Assembly: GCF_000515275.1 (NCBI RefSeq)
Contig: NZ_KI911560.1
Span: forward strand, 2,904,124 to 2,968,123
Direction: 5' to 3'
DNA from: Methylophilus sp. 5
GTDB lineage: Bacteria; Pseudomonadota; Gammaproteobacteria; Burkholderiales; Methylophilaceae
Length of the DNA stretch: 64,000 nt
Shown here: positions 8,471 through 15,746 of the stretch, one piece after another
How the letters are laid out: each line of letters opens with the position of its first letter
Numbering within the stretch: the first letter of the stretch is position 1
Position numbers and translations under genes: made by a program
Notes under the pieces: generated by a model
What the model saw: the letters and a program-made list of their open reading frames with translations, nothing else
Databases searched by the model: none
Told to the model about the DNA's origin: nothing

Positions 8471-9735
8471 AACACGAATTAAAGCTGTTACTTAAACAGC
8501 GCAGCATGGTCGCTTTGCTGCTATTCAGCATTGCCCTCACGGCGCTAAGCCTGCTCAATGGCTGGCAAAATATGCAGCATATTCGCGCACAAATCAGCCA
8601 TGCCCAACAAGAGGAGGCTAGGCGCAAGCAGGACTTTGTGCACCTTCACCAGCATGAAGGCAGCCTGGATGCAGGTGAGGTTGGTTACTACGTGTTTCAT
8701 AATGTCTACCACCCGCCTGCCGAGTGGAGTTTTATTGCCCTGGGCAACCGGCTGGTCACGCCATATGTGCAGCGCATACGCCTGCTTGGCCTGCAAGGGC
8801 AATTGTATGATGGTGAATCGCATCACCCGGAATACGTCATGCTGGGCAGTTTTGATTATGCGTTTTGGCTGGTGTTTTTTTCACCCCTGCTCTGCATTGC
8901 CTTGCTGCACGACCTCAAAGCCAGCGAGCATCAGGCGCAAAGATTGCTGTTTTTACAAAGCCTGGTGGCCTCTCCGGCGCAATTCTGGTTAAAACGCGTG
9001 CTGACCCGGGCGCTGCTGATTGCAGCCACCTTCACGCTGCCAGTGCTGGTCTTTGCAATAGCACATTCGCTGTTTATTTTGCCCTTGTTACAGGTGCTGG
9101 CAACCAGCCTGCTTTACATTCTGTTTTGGGCGGCCCTCTGCGCGGGCTTTAGCCTGCATGGCCGCGCACTCAACGCCAGTTTCAATGCACTGGCATTGGC
9201 GAGCGCTTGGTTACTGTGCTGTGTAGTATTACCTAACCTGGGCCAGCTCTGGTTACATCGGCAATTACCGTTACAAGATGGTAGCCAGATTGCCCTGCAA
9301 CACCGGCAACTGGTGCATGGCGCCTGGGACTTACCCAAAGCCAATACCCTGGACCCGTTTTATGCCTTGTATCCGCAATGGCAACACTCCGCCCCCGTTA
9401 CCGGCCGCTTTCACTGGAAATGGTATTACGCTTTTCAACACATGGCCGATGTTCAACTGCAGGCGCAAGTTGCAGCAAGAGAACACATACTGAAGCAGCG
9501 TGACCAGGCCACCCAACAGCTAGGCCTGCTACTGCCCAGCGTGTGGGTACAGCGTAGCCTGGAAAATGTGGCACAAAGTAATGTGACCCACCTGCTGGCG
9601 CATCGTCAACGCATTGCAGACTTTCACACCCAACTGCGGCACGCTATTTACCCCGCATTATTCAATGAGCAACCGTTATCCGTGGAAGCCTTCGAGCAAT
9701 TGCCCGTGTTTGGCACTCAGGCCAGCCATGAATAA
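8467..9735 (+). CDS. ABC-2 type permease, DUF3526-like, subunit 2
   Basis: This 422-residue partner of the preceding permease has the same topology: one N-terminal membrane helix, an extracytoplasmic loop containing the family-typical IALGNRLVTPYVQRIRLLGLQ, then FDYAFWLVFFSPLLCIALL and further helices to about residue 265, followed by a long soluble C-terminal part. No separate periplasmic binding protein is encoded in the operon. It is the last gene of the seven-gene run from dksA2. A weak dyad (9735-9740 with 9764-9769) followed by TTTT is the only terminator-like signal after it. Confidence 0.82.
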   Translation: MKHELKLLLKQRSMVALLLFSIALTALSLLNGWQNMQHIRAQISHAQQEEARRKQDFVHLHQHEGSLDAGEVGYYVFHNVYHPPAEWSFIALGNRLVTPYVQRIRLLGLQGQLYDGESHHPEYVMLGSFDYAFWLVFFSPLLCIALLHDLKASEHQAQRLLFLQSLVASPAQFWLKRVLTRALLIAATFTLPVLVFAIAHSLFILPLLQVLATSLLYILFWAALCAGFSLHGRALNASFNALALASAWLLCCVVLPNLGQLWLHRQLPLQDGSQIALQHRQLVHGAWDLPKANTLDPFYALYPQWQHSAPVTGRFHWKWYYAFQHMADVQLQAQVAAREHILKQRDQATQQLGLLLPSVWVQRSLENVAQSNVTHLLAHRQRIADFHTQLRHAIYPALFNEQPLSVEAFEQLPVFGTQASHE

Positions 9736-9873
9736 ACAGCGTCACTTCTAGGTAAAATCATGAGCTGTTTTTACGGATTCGCTTCAGGGTCATTTTTAAA
9801 CCGCGGCGTATAGTGAGAGTCATGCAAGCACATCAATCATGATGCGTTTAAATAAACAACCAAGGAGATCATT

Positions 9874-9945
9874 ATGTGGACTAAACCAGCTGCTACTGAA
9901 ATGCGTTTTGGCTTTGAAGTGACAATGTACGTCATGAACAAATAA
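9874..9945 (+). CDS. pqqA: PqqA, coenzyme PQQ precursor peptide (orphan copy)
   Basis: This 23-residue peptide begins MWTKPAATEMRFGFEV and carries the invariant Glu15 and Tyr19 (E-V-T-M-Y) that PqqE and later enzymes cross-link into pyrroloquinoline quinone. A good Shine-Dalgarno (AAGGAG, 9862-9867) sits 6 bases before ATG, and a strong terminator follows. No pqqB, C, D or E gene is adjacent, so this is a stand-alone copy that must depend on a pqq operon elsewhere. Multiple pqqA copies are known in some methylotrophs, where PQQ serves methanol dehydrogenase. No convincing promoter was found in the 138-bp gap upstream. Confidence 0.93.
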   Translation: MWTKPAATEMRFGFEVTMYVMNK

Positions 9946-9982
9946 TTAACTTTGGTCTTAAGCAATTAAGATTAGATTAAAT

Positions 9983-10013
9983 AAAAAAAACCGCCGATAT
10001 ACGGCGGTTTTTT
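9983..10013 (+). terminator. Intrinsic terminator after pqqA, probably bidirectional
   Basis: A 6-bp G+C stem CCGCCG (9991-9996) / CGGCGG (10002-10007) with loop ATATA is followed by TTTTTT and preceded by an eight-A run. It would end pqqA on the plus strand and, read the other way, the converging PEP-CTERM-like gene on the minus strand. Confidence 0.9.
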
Positions 10014-10048
10014 GTTGCCTTACGCAACTTCTGTCAGTAGCTTATACA

Positions 10049-10783
10049 TTAAACAAACCATTGACGACGGCGCATCAAGCCCAACAAGCCCATACTTGCC
10101 AGCCACATGGCATAGACTTCAGGCTCTGCCACCGCTGACACAGTTCTGGTAAAAATTTGATTGCCAGAGCACCCTACTCCAAACTCATCAGCACATGTTT
10201 GAGCGACAACCTGATAACCCGTTTCTACAGCAGCCTCTACAAGCAACGGGTTTCCATCCAGGTCTAAAATCAAGTTGCCGTCCGCATCAAACTGCTGCTG
10301 CAACTTTGTGCCAATTAAGTTCTCTAGTACAGAAAACTGAAATAAACTATAAGTGCCGCTAGGCACAGGACTCCCATTGGGTGTGTAAGTTAATCCCAAA
10401 AAATCAACACTTGCGCCAGGCTCTAAGACCAATGTTTGAATCTTTTCATAACCATCGGCAGTATCAACAAAATTTGCAGCATAGGGAGTACCTGTTGAAA
10501 AACCACACCCTCCCGTAAATGTATCAGTGGAGCATCGATACCCGGTCGTATAGATTTTATTTGTGACTGAAAGCCAGTCTGCTGGCGCATCTGAAAGGTC
10601 TAAATAATCCATTCTTTCAGAGCTGGCATCCAAGGTGAATTTAAGTGACACTTCCACTACATCATTCGCGCCGACAATGCCAGTCGGTTCATTAAATACC
10701 AAACTACCTGTTGGCATGGCTTGCGCATGACTAGACATGCCAAAGATAGCCAGAGATGCATATACCCATTGATTGATGTTCAT
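10049..10783 (-). CDS. Exported protein with degenerate PEP-CTERM sorting signal
   Basis: This 244-residue protein has a signal peptide (MNINQWVYASLAIFGMSSHAQA) and a beta-rich middle with no family I recognise. The C-terminal 28 residues have the PEP-CTERM tripartite form: AEPEVYAM, a hydrophobic stretch (WLASMGLLGL) and a basic MRRRQ cluster. PEP-CTERM proteins are recognised by exosortase in EPS-producing Gram-negatives. The usual VPEP reads VAEP here. Four Cys in the middle (YRCSTDTFTGGCGF and TCADEFGVGCSG) could form disulfides. No exosortase gene is in the window; an EPS-type locus begins 10.7 kb away. Single gene, shared terminator with pqqA. Confidence 0.72.
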   Translation of the reverse strand: MNINQWVYASLAIFGMSSHAQAMPTGSLVFNEPTGIVGANDVVEVSLKFTLDASSERMDYLDLSDAPADWLSVTNKIYTTGYRCSTDTFTGGCGFSTGTPYAANFVDTADGYEKIQTLVLEPGASVDFLGLTYTPNGSPVPSGTYSLFQFSVLENLIGTKLQQQFDADGNLILDLDGNPLLVEAAVETGYQVVAQTCADEFGVGCSGNQIFTRTVSAVAEPEVYAMWLASMGLLGLMRRRQWFV

Positions 10784-11093
10784 TGGTTTCTTTCAGTTTT
10801 TACGATTATGTTAGAAATTATGTCAGTTGTACTGCATGCTGCATTAAGCACGCTGCGGCTGTATTAAACTCAAGATATTTACAGCGATTTAAAGTGGTTA
10901 GCCAGCCGCAACAGATTTTACGCAATTGGATAGCTATTCATTTACTCACGAACAGCCTCAATTAAGTTTAATTTTATTAACCAATATTAACACATAAATT
11001 TAAAATAAAACCGCAGCATAAACATCGCAACTGCGGCAGTAGATACTTTTTATCCGTAATGAACGGCTAGGGCATCAGATCACTGTACATATG
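10784..11093. other. AT-rich intergenic region between two leftward genes
   Basis: This 310-bp stretch carries the promoter side of the PEP-CTERM-like gene and the terminator of the GlxA-type regulator (11011-11036). The rest is AT-rich. A 60-codon frame on the plus strand starting at its left edge has no protein-like features. No other gene or repeat was seen. Confidence 0.6.
11001..11036 (-). terminator. Terminator of the GlxA-type regulator gene
   Basis: Read on the minus strand, CCGCAG (from 11036) pairs with CTGCGG (ending at 11011) around a 14-base loop and is followed by TTTTATTTTA. It lies about 60 bp past the regulator stop codon. Confidence 0.6.
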
Positions 11094-12116
11094 TTAACTG
11101 AGAGCATGTTGCCCACCATAACGGGCACTAGACCACCGTTTGTAATCTACCGGCGTCATGCCGATCAGCTTAGTGAAAGCGCGCCTGAAGGCGGTCTCTT
11201 CTGTATAGCCGCATTGCAATGCAATTTGTTTAATGCTGGCGCCTGGTGTTTCAAGCAATACGCAGGCAGTCTCAATTCTGACGCGGGTGATGAACTGTTT
11301 TGGTGATTCATTGGTTAAGTCTTTGAGGCGCCTGTGGAGCGTTCGCTCACTCAGGTTAACGGCTTTGGCCAGGCCGGTAGCCGTTAATTGAGGATGATTG
11401 TGCCGGATAATTTGCTCAGCCTTGAGTAATAGAGGGTCGGACGTATTCATGAAGCCGCGCGGCGCATAGACCATCTGCGGCAGTGGCTGGCTATCGGTCA
11501 CCGAAAAATCAGCCACCATTTTAGCCACGTCGGCCCCGGCAAGACGCTTGATGATATGCAATGCCAAATCAACCCAGGACAAAGGGCCGCCGGTGGTAAC
11601 AATGTTGTCTTGCTCTTCGATTGCAGTCCCCCATACGGTCCGCGCCTTGGGAAATTTTCGTTTAAAAGCATGATGTAACCACCATGTCGTGGTACAGCGC
11701 CGATGATCAAGCAGGCCAGCCTCACCCAAGACAAATGTGCCCGCACAAGCAGCGCCGACCAGTACATCCTGGCGGTGCTGTTGCGTGAGCCAAGCGGCAG
11801 CCTCGGTGATCGAAGGCGCGCCAGGCGGCAGGCCGTCCGGGCCGAGTGCCATGCCGGCCACTAAAGCAGCATCATATTTAAGCCCTTGGCCAAACGAATG
11901 ATCTACCGGGATCAGCCGCCCTTGAGGGTCGCGTAAACTTTTGCCATCGGCGCTCACAATGATGGTTTCAAAGCAAAGCTGACTTAGATTTGACAAATGC
12001 CCTACGCTACTCACTGGCAGTGTGTTGAGCATTTGATTCGTCATCCAGAATAAGTCCGATAACCCAGCGATCGCAGAGAGCAAGCTGCCATCAACTGCAA
12101 CAATCGCAATACGCAC
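11094..12116 (-). CDS. GlxA-family AraC-type transcriptional regulator
   Basis: This regulator of about 340 residues has an N-terminal DJ-1/PfpI-like domain (VRIAIVAVDGSLLSAIAG at the start; nucleophile-elbow-like AACAGTF) and a C-terminal AraC double helix-turn-helix (GLAKAVNLSERTLHRRL and IKQIALQCGYTEETAFRRAF). GTG 12116 is chosen because AAGGAGA lies 6 bases upstream and homologues begin at this point; a longer frame from GTG 12140 would place that SD inside the gene. It is divergent from azoR-yciI, the natural candidate target, but effector and target are unknown. Confidence 0.87.
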   Translation of the reverse strand: MRIAIVAVDGSLLSAIAGLSDLFWMTNQMLNTLPVSSVGHLSNLSQLCFETIIVSADGKSLRDPQGRLIPVDHSFGQGLKYDAALVAGMALGPDGLPPGAPSITEAAAWLTQQHRQDVLVGAACAGTFVLGEAGLLDHRRCTTTWWLHHAFKRKFPKARTVWGTAIEEQDNIVTTGGPLSWVDLALHIIKRLAGADVAKMVADFSVTDSQPLPQMVYAPRGFMNTSDPLLLKAEQIIRHNHPQLTATGLAKAVNLSERTLHRRLKDLTNESPKQFITRVRIETACVLLETPGASIKQIALQCGYTEETAFRRAFTKLIGMTPVDYKRWSSARYGGQHALS

Positions 12117-12260
12117 AATGTTCTCCTTAACGACACTCACAATGGCGAATTTTGCATGAATTATGTCTTATTTGCCACCTTATCGCCTGAATAAAGCCTC
12201 TATAAAATACTTGCTATGCAGTTTTTCAACCCAGTAGATTCTATTAACAATGAGGCCAAC

Positions 12261-12902
12261 ATGAACATTTTGCATATTGACTCCAGCATGATGCAGAGCG
12301 ATTCCATCACCCGTGAGTTGTCAGCGAGCATCGTGGCTCAGATTAAAATCAGCCATCCCCACGCGCAAGTGACCTACCGTGATCTGGTTAAAAATGAAGT
12401 CACGCACCTGACTCAGGCAATTGCTGCCGGATTTCGAAACACCGGCTTGACCGACTTTGACCATGCCACCTTAAAAGAGCATCAACTTTCCGAGCAATTG
12501 GTCACTGAGTTTCTGGCTAGCGACTTCATTGTCATCGGCGCGCCCATGTACAACTTCTCAGTGCCAACCCAATTAAAATCCTGGCTGGATCGCCTGGCTC
12601 AAGTGGGCAGAACGTTTAGCTATACAGCCAATGGCCCGGTTGGCCTGGCCAGCGGAAAACGTATTATTGTGGCTTCGGCGCGAGGTGGCTTTTATGCAAA
12701 CACTGCCATAGCATTCATGGATTTTCAAGAGAGCTATCTCAAGGCTTTTTTTGCTTTTATGGGCATTCGCGACATCCACTTTGTTAGCGCTGAAGGCGCT
12801 TCAAAAGGCGAGCAAGTCAAAGCTGAAGGCATCCGCGCAGCTAAAGACGCCATCCCTGCAGCACTGATCAACCTCACCGACCTGTCTGCACACACAGCCT
12901 AA
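12261..12902 (+). CDS. azoR: FMN-dependent NADH-azoreductase / quinone reductase
   Basis: This 213-residue flavodoxin-fold enzyme (AzoR family) reduces quinones and azo compounds using NAD(P)H and FMN. MNILHIDSS and the phosphate-binding region DSITRELS open the protein; GAPMYNFSVPTQLKSWLDR and ASARGGFY are family signatures. ATG 12261 follows TGAGG and matches the usual N-terminus; the frame extends upstream to ATG 12216 but the extra 15 residues are not family-like. It forms a probable operon with the YCII gene 15 bp downstream and is divergent from the GlxA-type regulator. Confidence 0.92.
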   Translation: MNILHIDSSMMQSDSITRELSASIVAQIKISHPHAQVTYRDLVKNEVTHLTQAIAAGFRNTGLTDFDHATLKEHQLSEQLVTEFLASDFIVIGAPMYNFSVPTQLKSWLDRLAQVGRTFSYTANGPVGLASGKRIIVASARGGFYANTAIAFMDFQESYLKAFFAFMGIRDIHFVSAEGASKGEQVKAEGIRAAKDAIPAALINLTDLSAHTA

Positions 12903-12917
12903 CTAAAGGAGAAATGC

Positions 12918-13226
12918 ATGTTATACGCAATCACTATTAAATATATTCAAACCGCCGAGCAGATTAAACAACATCTGGAGTCGCACAAGGCCTGGTTGGA
13001 AAACTATATCCACACAGGTGCCATCCTTGTGGCCGGGCCACTTGAAAGCAATATTGGCGGTTTTATTTTAGCGTTTGGCAAGCAGTTGTCCGTGATACAA
13101 GAGATGGTAGAAAACGATCCTTTTTATATTCATCAACTGGTTACGTTTGATATTCAGGCTTTTGATCCAAAAATTGGCGCGAGCAGCTTTCCTGAGCAAT
13201 GGGCACCAGAGGCAAAACGTCTATAA
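12918..13226 (+). CDS. YciI family protein (YCII domain)
   Basis: This 102-residue ferredoxin-like alpha/beta-barrel protein of the YciI family has the family pattern: a His in SHKAWLENYIHTGAILVAGPL, Gly-rich GGFILAFG, and DPFYIHQLVTFDI. YCII proteins are small, usually dimeric, and a few act as dehalogenases or ring-cleavage-associated enzymes; most have no known substrate. AAAGGAG lies 6 bases before ATG. The 15-bp gap from azoR suggests joint expression, possibly in detoxifying electrophiles such as quinones (inference). Confidence 0.85.
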   Translation: MLYAITIKYIQTAEQIKQHLESHKAWLENYIHTGAILVAGPLESNIGGFILAFGKQLSVIQEMVENDPFYIHQLVTFDIQAFDPKIGASSFPEQWAPEAKRL

Positions 13227-13240
13227 CGCAGCGTGCGTGT

Positions 13241-13294
13241 TGATTAGATGCCAGCAGCCATCAGGAACCTTATGCCCCTGATGGTTACTAATCA
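13241..13294. repeat. Two-tier inverted repeat after the yciI gene
   Basis: An inner 8-bp dyad CCATCAGG (13258-13265) / CCTGATGG (13277-13284) is enclosed by an outer 7-bp dyad TGATTAG (13241-13247) / CTAATCA (13288-13294). No T-run follows, so it may be a weak or Rho-assisted terminator or an mRNA stabiliser for azoR-yciI. Confidence 0.45.
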
Positions 13295-13329
13295 TCAATG
13301 TTTCATTGCCAACAATGGTTTGGCGACCA

Positions 13330-13359
13330 GAGACATCTATGTATTATTGGCCTTATAAT
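13330..13359 (+). promoter_or_regulatory. Putative sigma-70 promoter of the coiled-coil protein gene
   Basis: TATAAT at 13354-13359 is a perfect -10; the best -35 is GAGACA (13330-13335) with an 18-bp spacer. The start codon lies 41 bp beyond -10. Confidence 0.5.
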
Positions 13360-13400
13360 CACCTCGCTATTTTGCTATTACGTTTTTCACGGAGTGCCGC

Positions 13401-13715
13401 ATGCGTCTACAAACTGTTTCTGTTTTATTACTGATTGCCACACTGAGCCAACCAGTGTTTGCCCGCAATATTCTTAACGAGCAAACCGATGCCGCCACTG
13501 CGCGTGATGCCGTTGGCGATGCCATGAGCAAACTGACTGACCTTGAGCAGAGAATTAAATCGCAGGAAGCCCTGGTTGCACAGGAGCAGGCTAAGCTGAA
13601 GCAATATCAATCAGACAAAGCGCAGACAGAAAAAGACCTGGAAACCAAAAAAGCTATTTTTGAGCAAAAATCCAAAGTGCTGGATGATGCCTGGAAACAG
13701 CGTAACGACTATTAG
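13401..13715 (+). CDS. Small periplasmic coiled-coil protein, unknown function
   Basis: This 104-residue protein has a signal peptide (MRLQTVSVLLLIATLSQPVFA) and then an almost entirely helical, Glu/Lys/Gln-rich body from about residue 38 (LTDLEQRIKSQEALVAQEQ onward) predicted by eye to be a single coiled coil. No Cys or lipobox is present, so it should be soluble in the periplasm or attached through partners. GGAG at 13391-13394 precedes ATG. It looks monocistronic. No family was recognised; it is broadly like small periplasmic helical chaperones, but that is only a resemblance. Confidence 0.75.
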   Translation: MRLQTVSVLLLIATLSQPVFARNILNEQTDAATARDAVGDAMSKLTDLEQRIKSQEALVAQEQAKLKQYQSDKAQTEKDLETKKAIFEQKSKVLDDAWKQRNDY

Positions 13716-13813
13716 TTTTACCTCAACACCCACCACCCGGATAGCAACAACTTGCTATCCGCGCCTCGCTTGCTCACTTTAGGTCACCTCACGCCACACA
13801 AAGCCGTGTCGAG

Positions 13814-13855
13814 TTGATTTGGGTCAATATCAGGTTTAGCCAGTAAACCTACAAT
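13814..13855 (+). promoter_or_regulatory. FNR/ANR-type box and -10 upstream of ompW
   Basis: TTGAT-TTGG-GTCAA (13814-13827) matches 9 of 10 positions of the FNR/CRP-family consensus TTGAT-N4-ATCAA. TACAAT at 13850-13855 is a good -10. A start about 7 bases past it puts the box centre (13820.5) near -41.5, the class II activator position. OmpW genes are known FNR targets in enterobacteria. Confidence 0.72.
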
Positions 13856-13890
13856 GGCCTCAAATCAATGCACCTAATGGAGTGATCACA

Positions 13891-14592
13891 ATGAAAAAAA
13901 CCGCAATCTGTTTAATGCTGGCCGCCTTATTGCCTGCCACCAATGCCTATGCCGAACAAGGTGACTGGGTTGTTCGTCTGCGTGCAACTAACGTAAGCCC
14001 TAACGAAAGCAGTCGGCTTGGCAGCACAGTCAACAAAGCTGTGGGGGCGAGTGTGATGACACCCAGTGCCGACTTGAAAGTCGACAGCAACACCATCCCA
14101 GAATTGGACATTAGCTACTACTGGACCAAAAACATTGCCACCGAGCTGATTTTAGCGCTGGGTAGCAAACATGATGTCAAAATCAGCGGCGACAGTGCTG
14201 GCGTGGTTGGTAACCAGCATCTGGGCAGTATTGATGCGTTGCCACCGACACTCACCGTGCAATGGCACTTTAACCCTGACCAGACCATTGACCCTTATGT
14301 GGGCGCAGGCTTGAATGCCACCTTTATGCTAGACCGTAACTTGCGCTTTAGCTCTGGCGCGACGGCAGGCGAAAAAATCAAAATTGACCGCAGCAGCTTT
14401 GGCCCAGCCTTGCAAGCGGGTGTGGATATCAACCTGAAAGATGGCTGGTTATTGAACGCGGATGTGAAGTACGTCTGGATGGATACTGATGTTGAAATGA
14501 AAAGCGCGACCACTGGCAACCGCTGGGCAAAAATTGACTCTCTGGACATCAACCCTTGGGTGATCAGCTTAGGGGTCGGCAAGCGTTTTTAA
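13891..14592 (+). CDS. ompW: OmpW family outer-membrane protein
   Basis: This 233-residue protein has a signal peptide (MKKTAICLMLAALLPATNAYA), then GDWVVRLRATNVSPNESS, the usual OmpW opening. It forms an eight-stranded barrel proposed to pass small hydrophobic molecules; DISYYWTKNIATELILAL, DPYVGAGLNATFML and the terminal Phe fit the family. ATG 13891 is preferred over GTG 13882 because GGAG (13879-13882) is correctly spaced for it and it gives a clean signal peptide. Expression under low oxygen is inferred from the FNR-type box upstream. Confidence 0.93.
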   Translation: MKKTAICLMLAALLPATNAYAEQGDWVVRLRATNVSPNESSRLGSTVNKAVGASVMTPSADLKVDSNTIPELDISYYWTKNIATELILALGSKHDVKISGDSAGVVGNQHLGSIDALPPTLTVQWHFNPDQTIDPYVGAGLNATFMLDRNLRFSSGATAGEKIKIDRSSFGPALQAGVDINLKDGWLLNADVKYVWMDTDVEMKSATTGNRWAKIDSLDINPWVISLGVGKRF

Positions 14593-14640
14593 GCCTTGCT
14601 CGTAAAGTCTCTTCCCTGGGGCATGTAATACGCTCCATTC

Positions 14641-14675
14641 GCCTCTGATGCCTCCCCAGTGTCAGAGGCTTTTTT
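14641..14675 (+). terminator. Intrinsic terminator after ompW
   Basis: GCCTCTGA (14641-14648) pairs with TCAGAGGC (14662-14669), 8 bp around a 13-base loop, followed immediately by TTTTTT. Confidence 0.88.
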
Positions 14676-14691
14676 ACAGGCCAATAGGCGC

Positions 14692-15594
14692 TTATTGAAA
14701 GTTAAAGCGCGCAGCAAGACTGCTTAAATTAAGCTGCTCCAGCAGTTGTTGCCCGCGCTCGCGGGCGCTGCGTTTACGCTGACCGGTATATTTAGCAATG
14801 ATGAGCTCATTTTTCATCGAGTGCTCCCAGCCAACCAGCTCTGTCACTGTCACCTGGTAGCCATGCGCTTCAAGCTCAAGACAGCGTAATACATTAGTCA
14901 CCTGGCTGCCAAACTCACGGGTATGGATAGGGTGACGCCACAACTCACTGAGAAAAGTTTGGGCCAGCGTCTCGGCTTTGTGCTGGCGCATCACCTCTGC
15001 CACCTCGGCCTGGCAGCAAGGCACCAGCACCATAAACTGCGCCTGCTTTTGCAAGCCAAATGCAATGGCATCATCCGTCGCCGTATTGCAGGCATGCAAT
15101 GCGGTCACAATATCCACGGTTGCTGGCAATTGTTGCGACTGCATGGCCTCAGCCACAGTTAAATGCTCAAACTGCATGCGGTCAAAGCCGCATTCTTGCG
15201 CAAGCTGGCGTGACTTTTCAATCAACTCGCCGCGGCTTTCAATGCCGATCACTTGCCCCGCAGCATGTTGCTTGAGCAATAAGTCATACAAAATAAAGCC
15301 GAGATAAGATTTGCCTGCACCGTGGTCTACCAATACCGGCTGCGATTGTTTGTCCATCACCGCTTGCATCAATGGCTCGATAAAATTCACCAGATGATAA
15401 ACCTGCTTGAGTTTGCGGCGGCTATCCTGATTGAGTTTGCCATCGCGCGTGAGGATATGCAGCGCCTGCAATAAGGGGAGTGATTGCCCGGGCTTCACTT
15501 CGGGCGGCAAGTGTGGGTTGACCATGCGTATTGCTGCTTTAAAATACCAATGTGCCAGTTTAACAGTATTGGCTGCGGTTTCGATGTTGCGCAT
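14692..15594 (-). CDS. Class I SAM-dependent methyltransferase, Methyltransf_32-like
   Basis: This is a 300-residue Rossmann-fold methyltransferase-like protein. The SAM-binding motif I is VDHGAGKSYLGFILYD (about residues 88-103), with an acidic second strand IGIESRGELI; a mid-protein VTALHACNTATDDA and VPCCQAEVAEVM resemble motif IV and a Cys pair typical of the Methyltransf_32 family. Members include eukaryotic METTL25-like proteins and uncharacterised bacterial ones. The substrate is unknown. It stands alone, converging on ompW and divergent from the DUF481 gene. No strong SD is visible before ATG. Confidence 0.75.
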   Translation of the reverse strand: MRNIETAANTVKLAHWYFKAAIRMVNPHLPPEVKPGQSLPLLQALHILTRDGKLNQDSRRKLKQVYHLVNFIEPLMQAVMDKQSQPVLVDHGAGKSYLGFILYDLLLKQHAAGQVIGIESRGELIEKSRQLAQECGFDRMQFEHLTVAEAMQSQQLPATVDIVTALHACNTATDDAIAFGLQKQAQFMVLVPCCQAEVAEVMRQHKAETLAQTFLSELWRHPIHTREFGSQVTNVLRCLELEAHGYQVTVTELVGWEHSMKNELIIAKYTGQRKRSARERGQQLLEQLNLSSLAARFNFQ

Positions 15595-15746
15595 CGTTTC
15601 GGGAACTCAAAAGCGGTTTTGCGAATCTTGTCTATTAGCAGGCGGTCAGCATTTATCAGCATCACCGCCTTTGCAGCGGGTTTGCATCAGCTGCATTCAA
15701 TTCGCTGCTTAACAGCGCTGTTGTTCAATCGTATCAGGGAGTATTT

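Noticed and set aside
10783..10965. Possible 60-codon gene on the plus strand in the gap left of the GlxA-type regulator
   Set aside because: No SD, no promoter, composition unlike neighbours, and overlap with the promoter region of the leftward PEP-CTERM-like gene.
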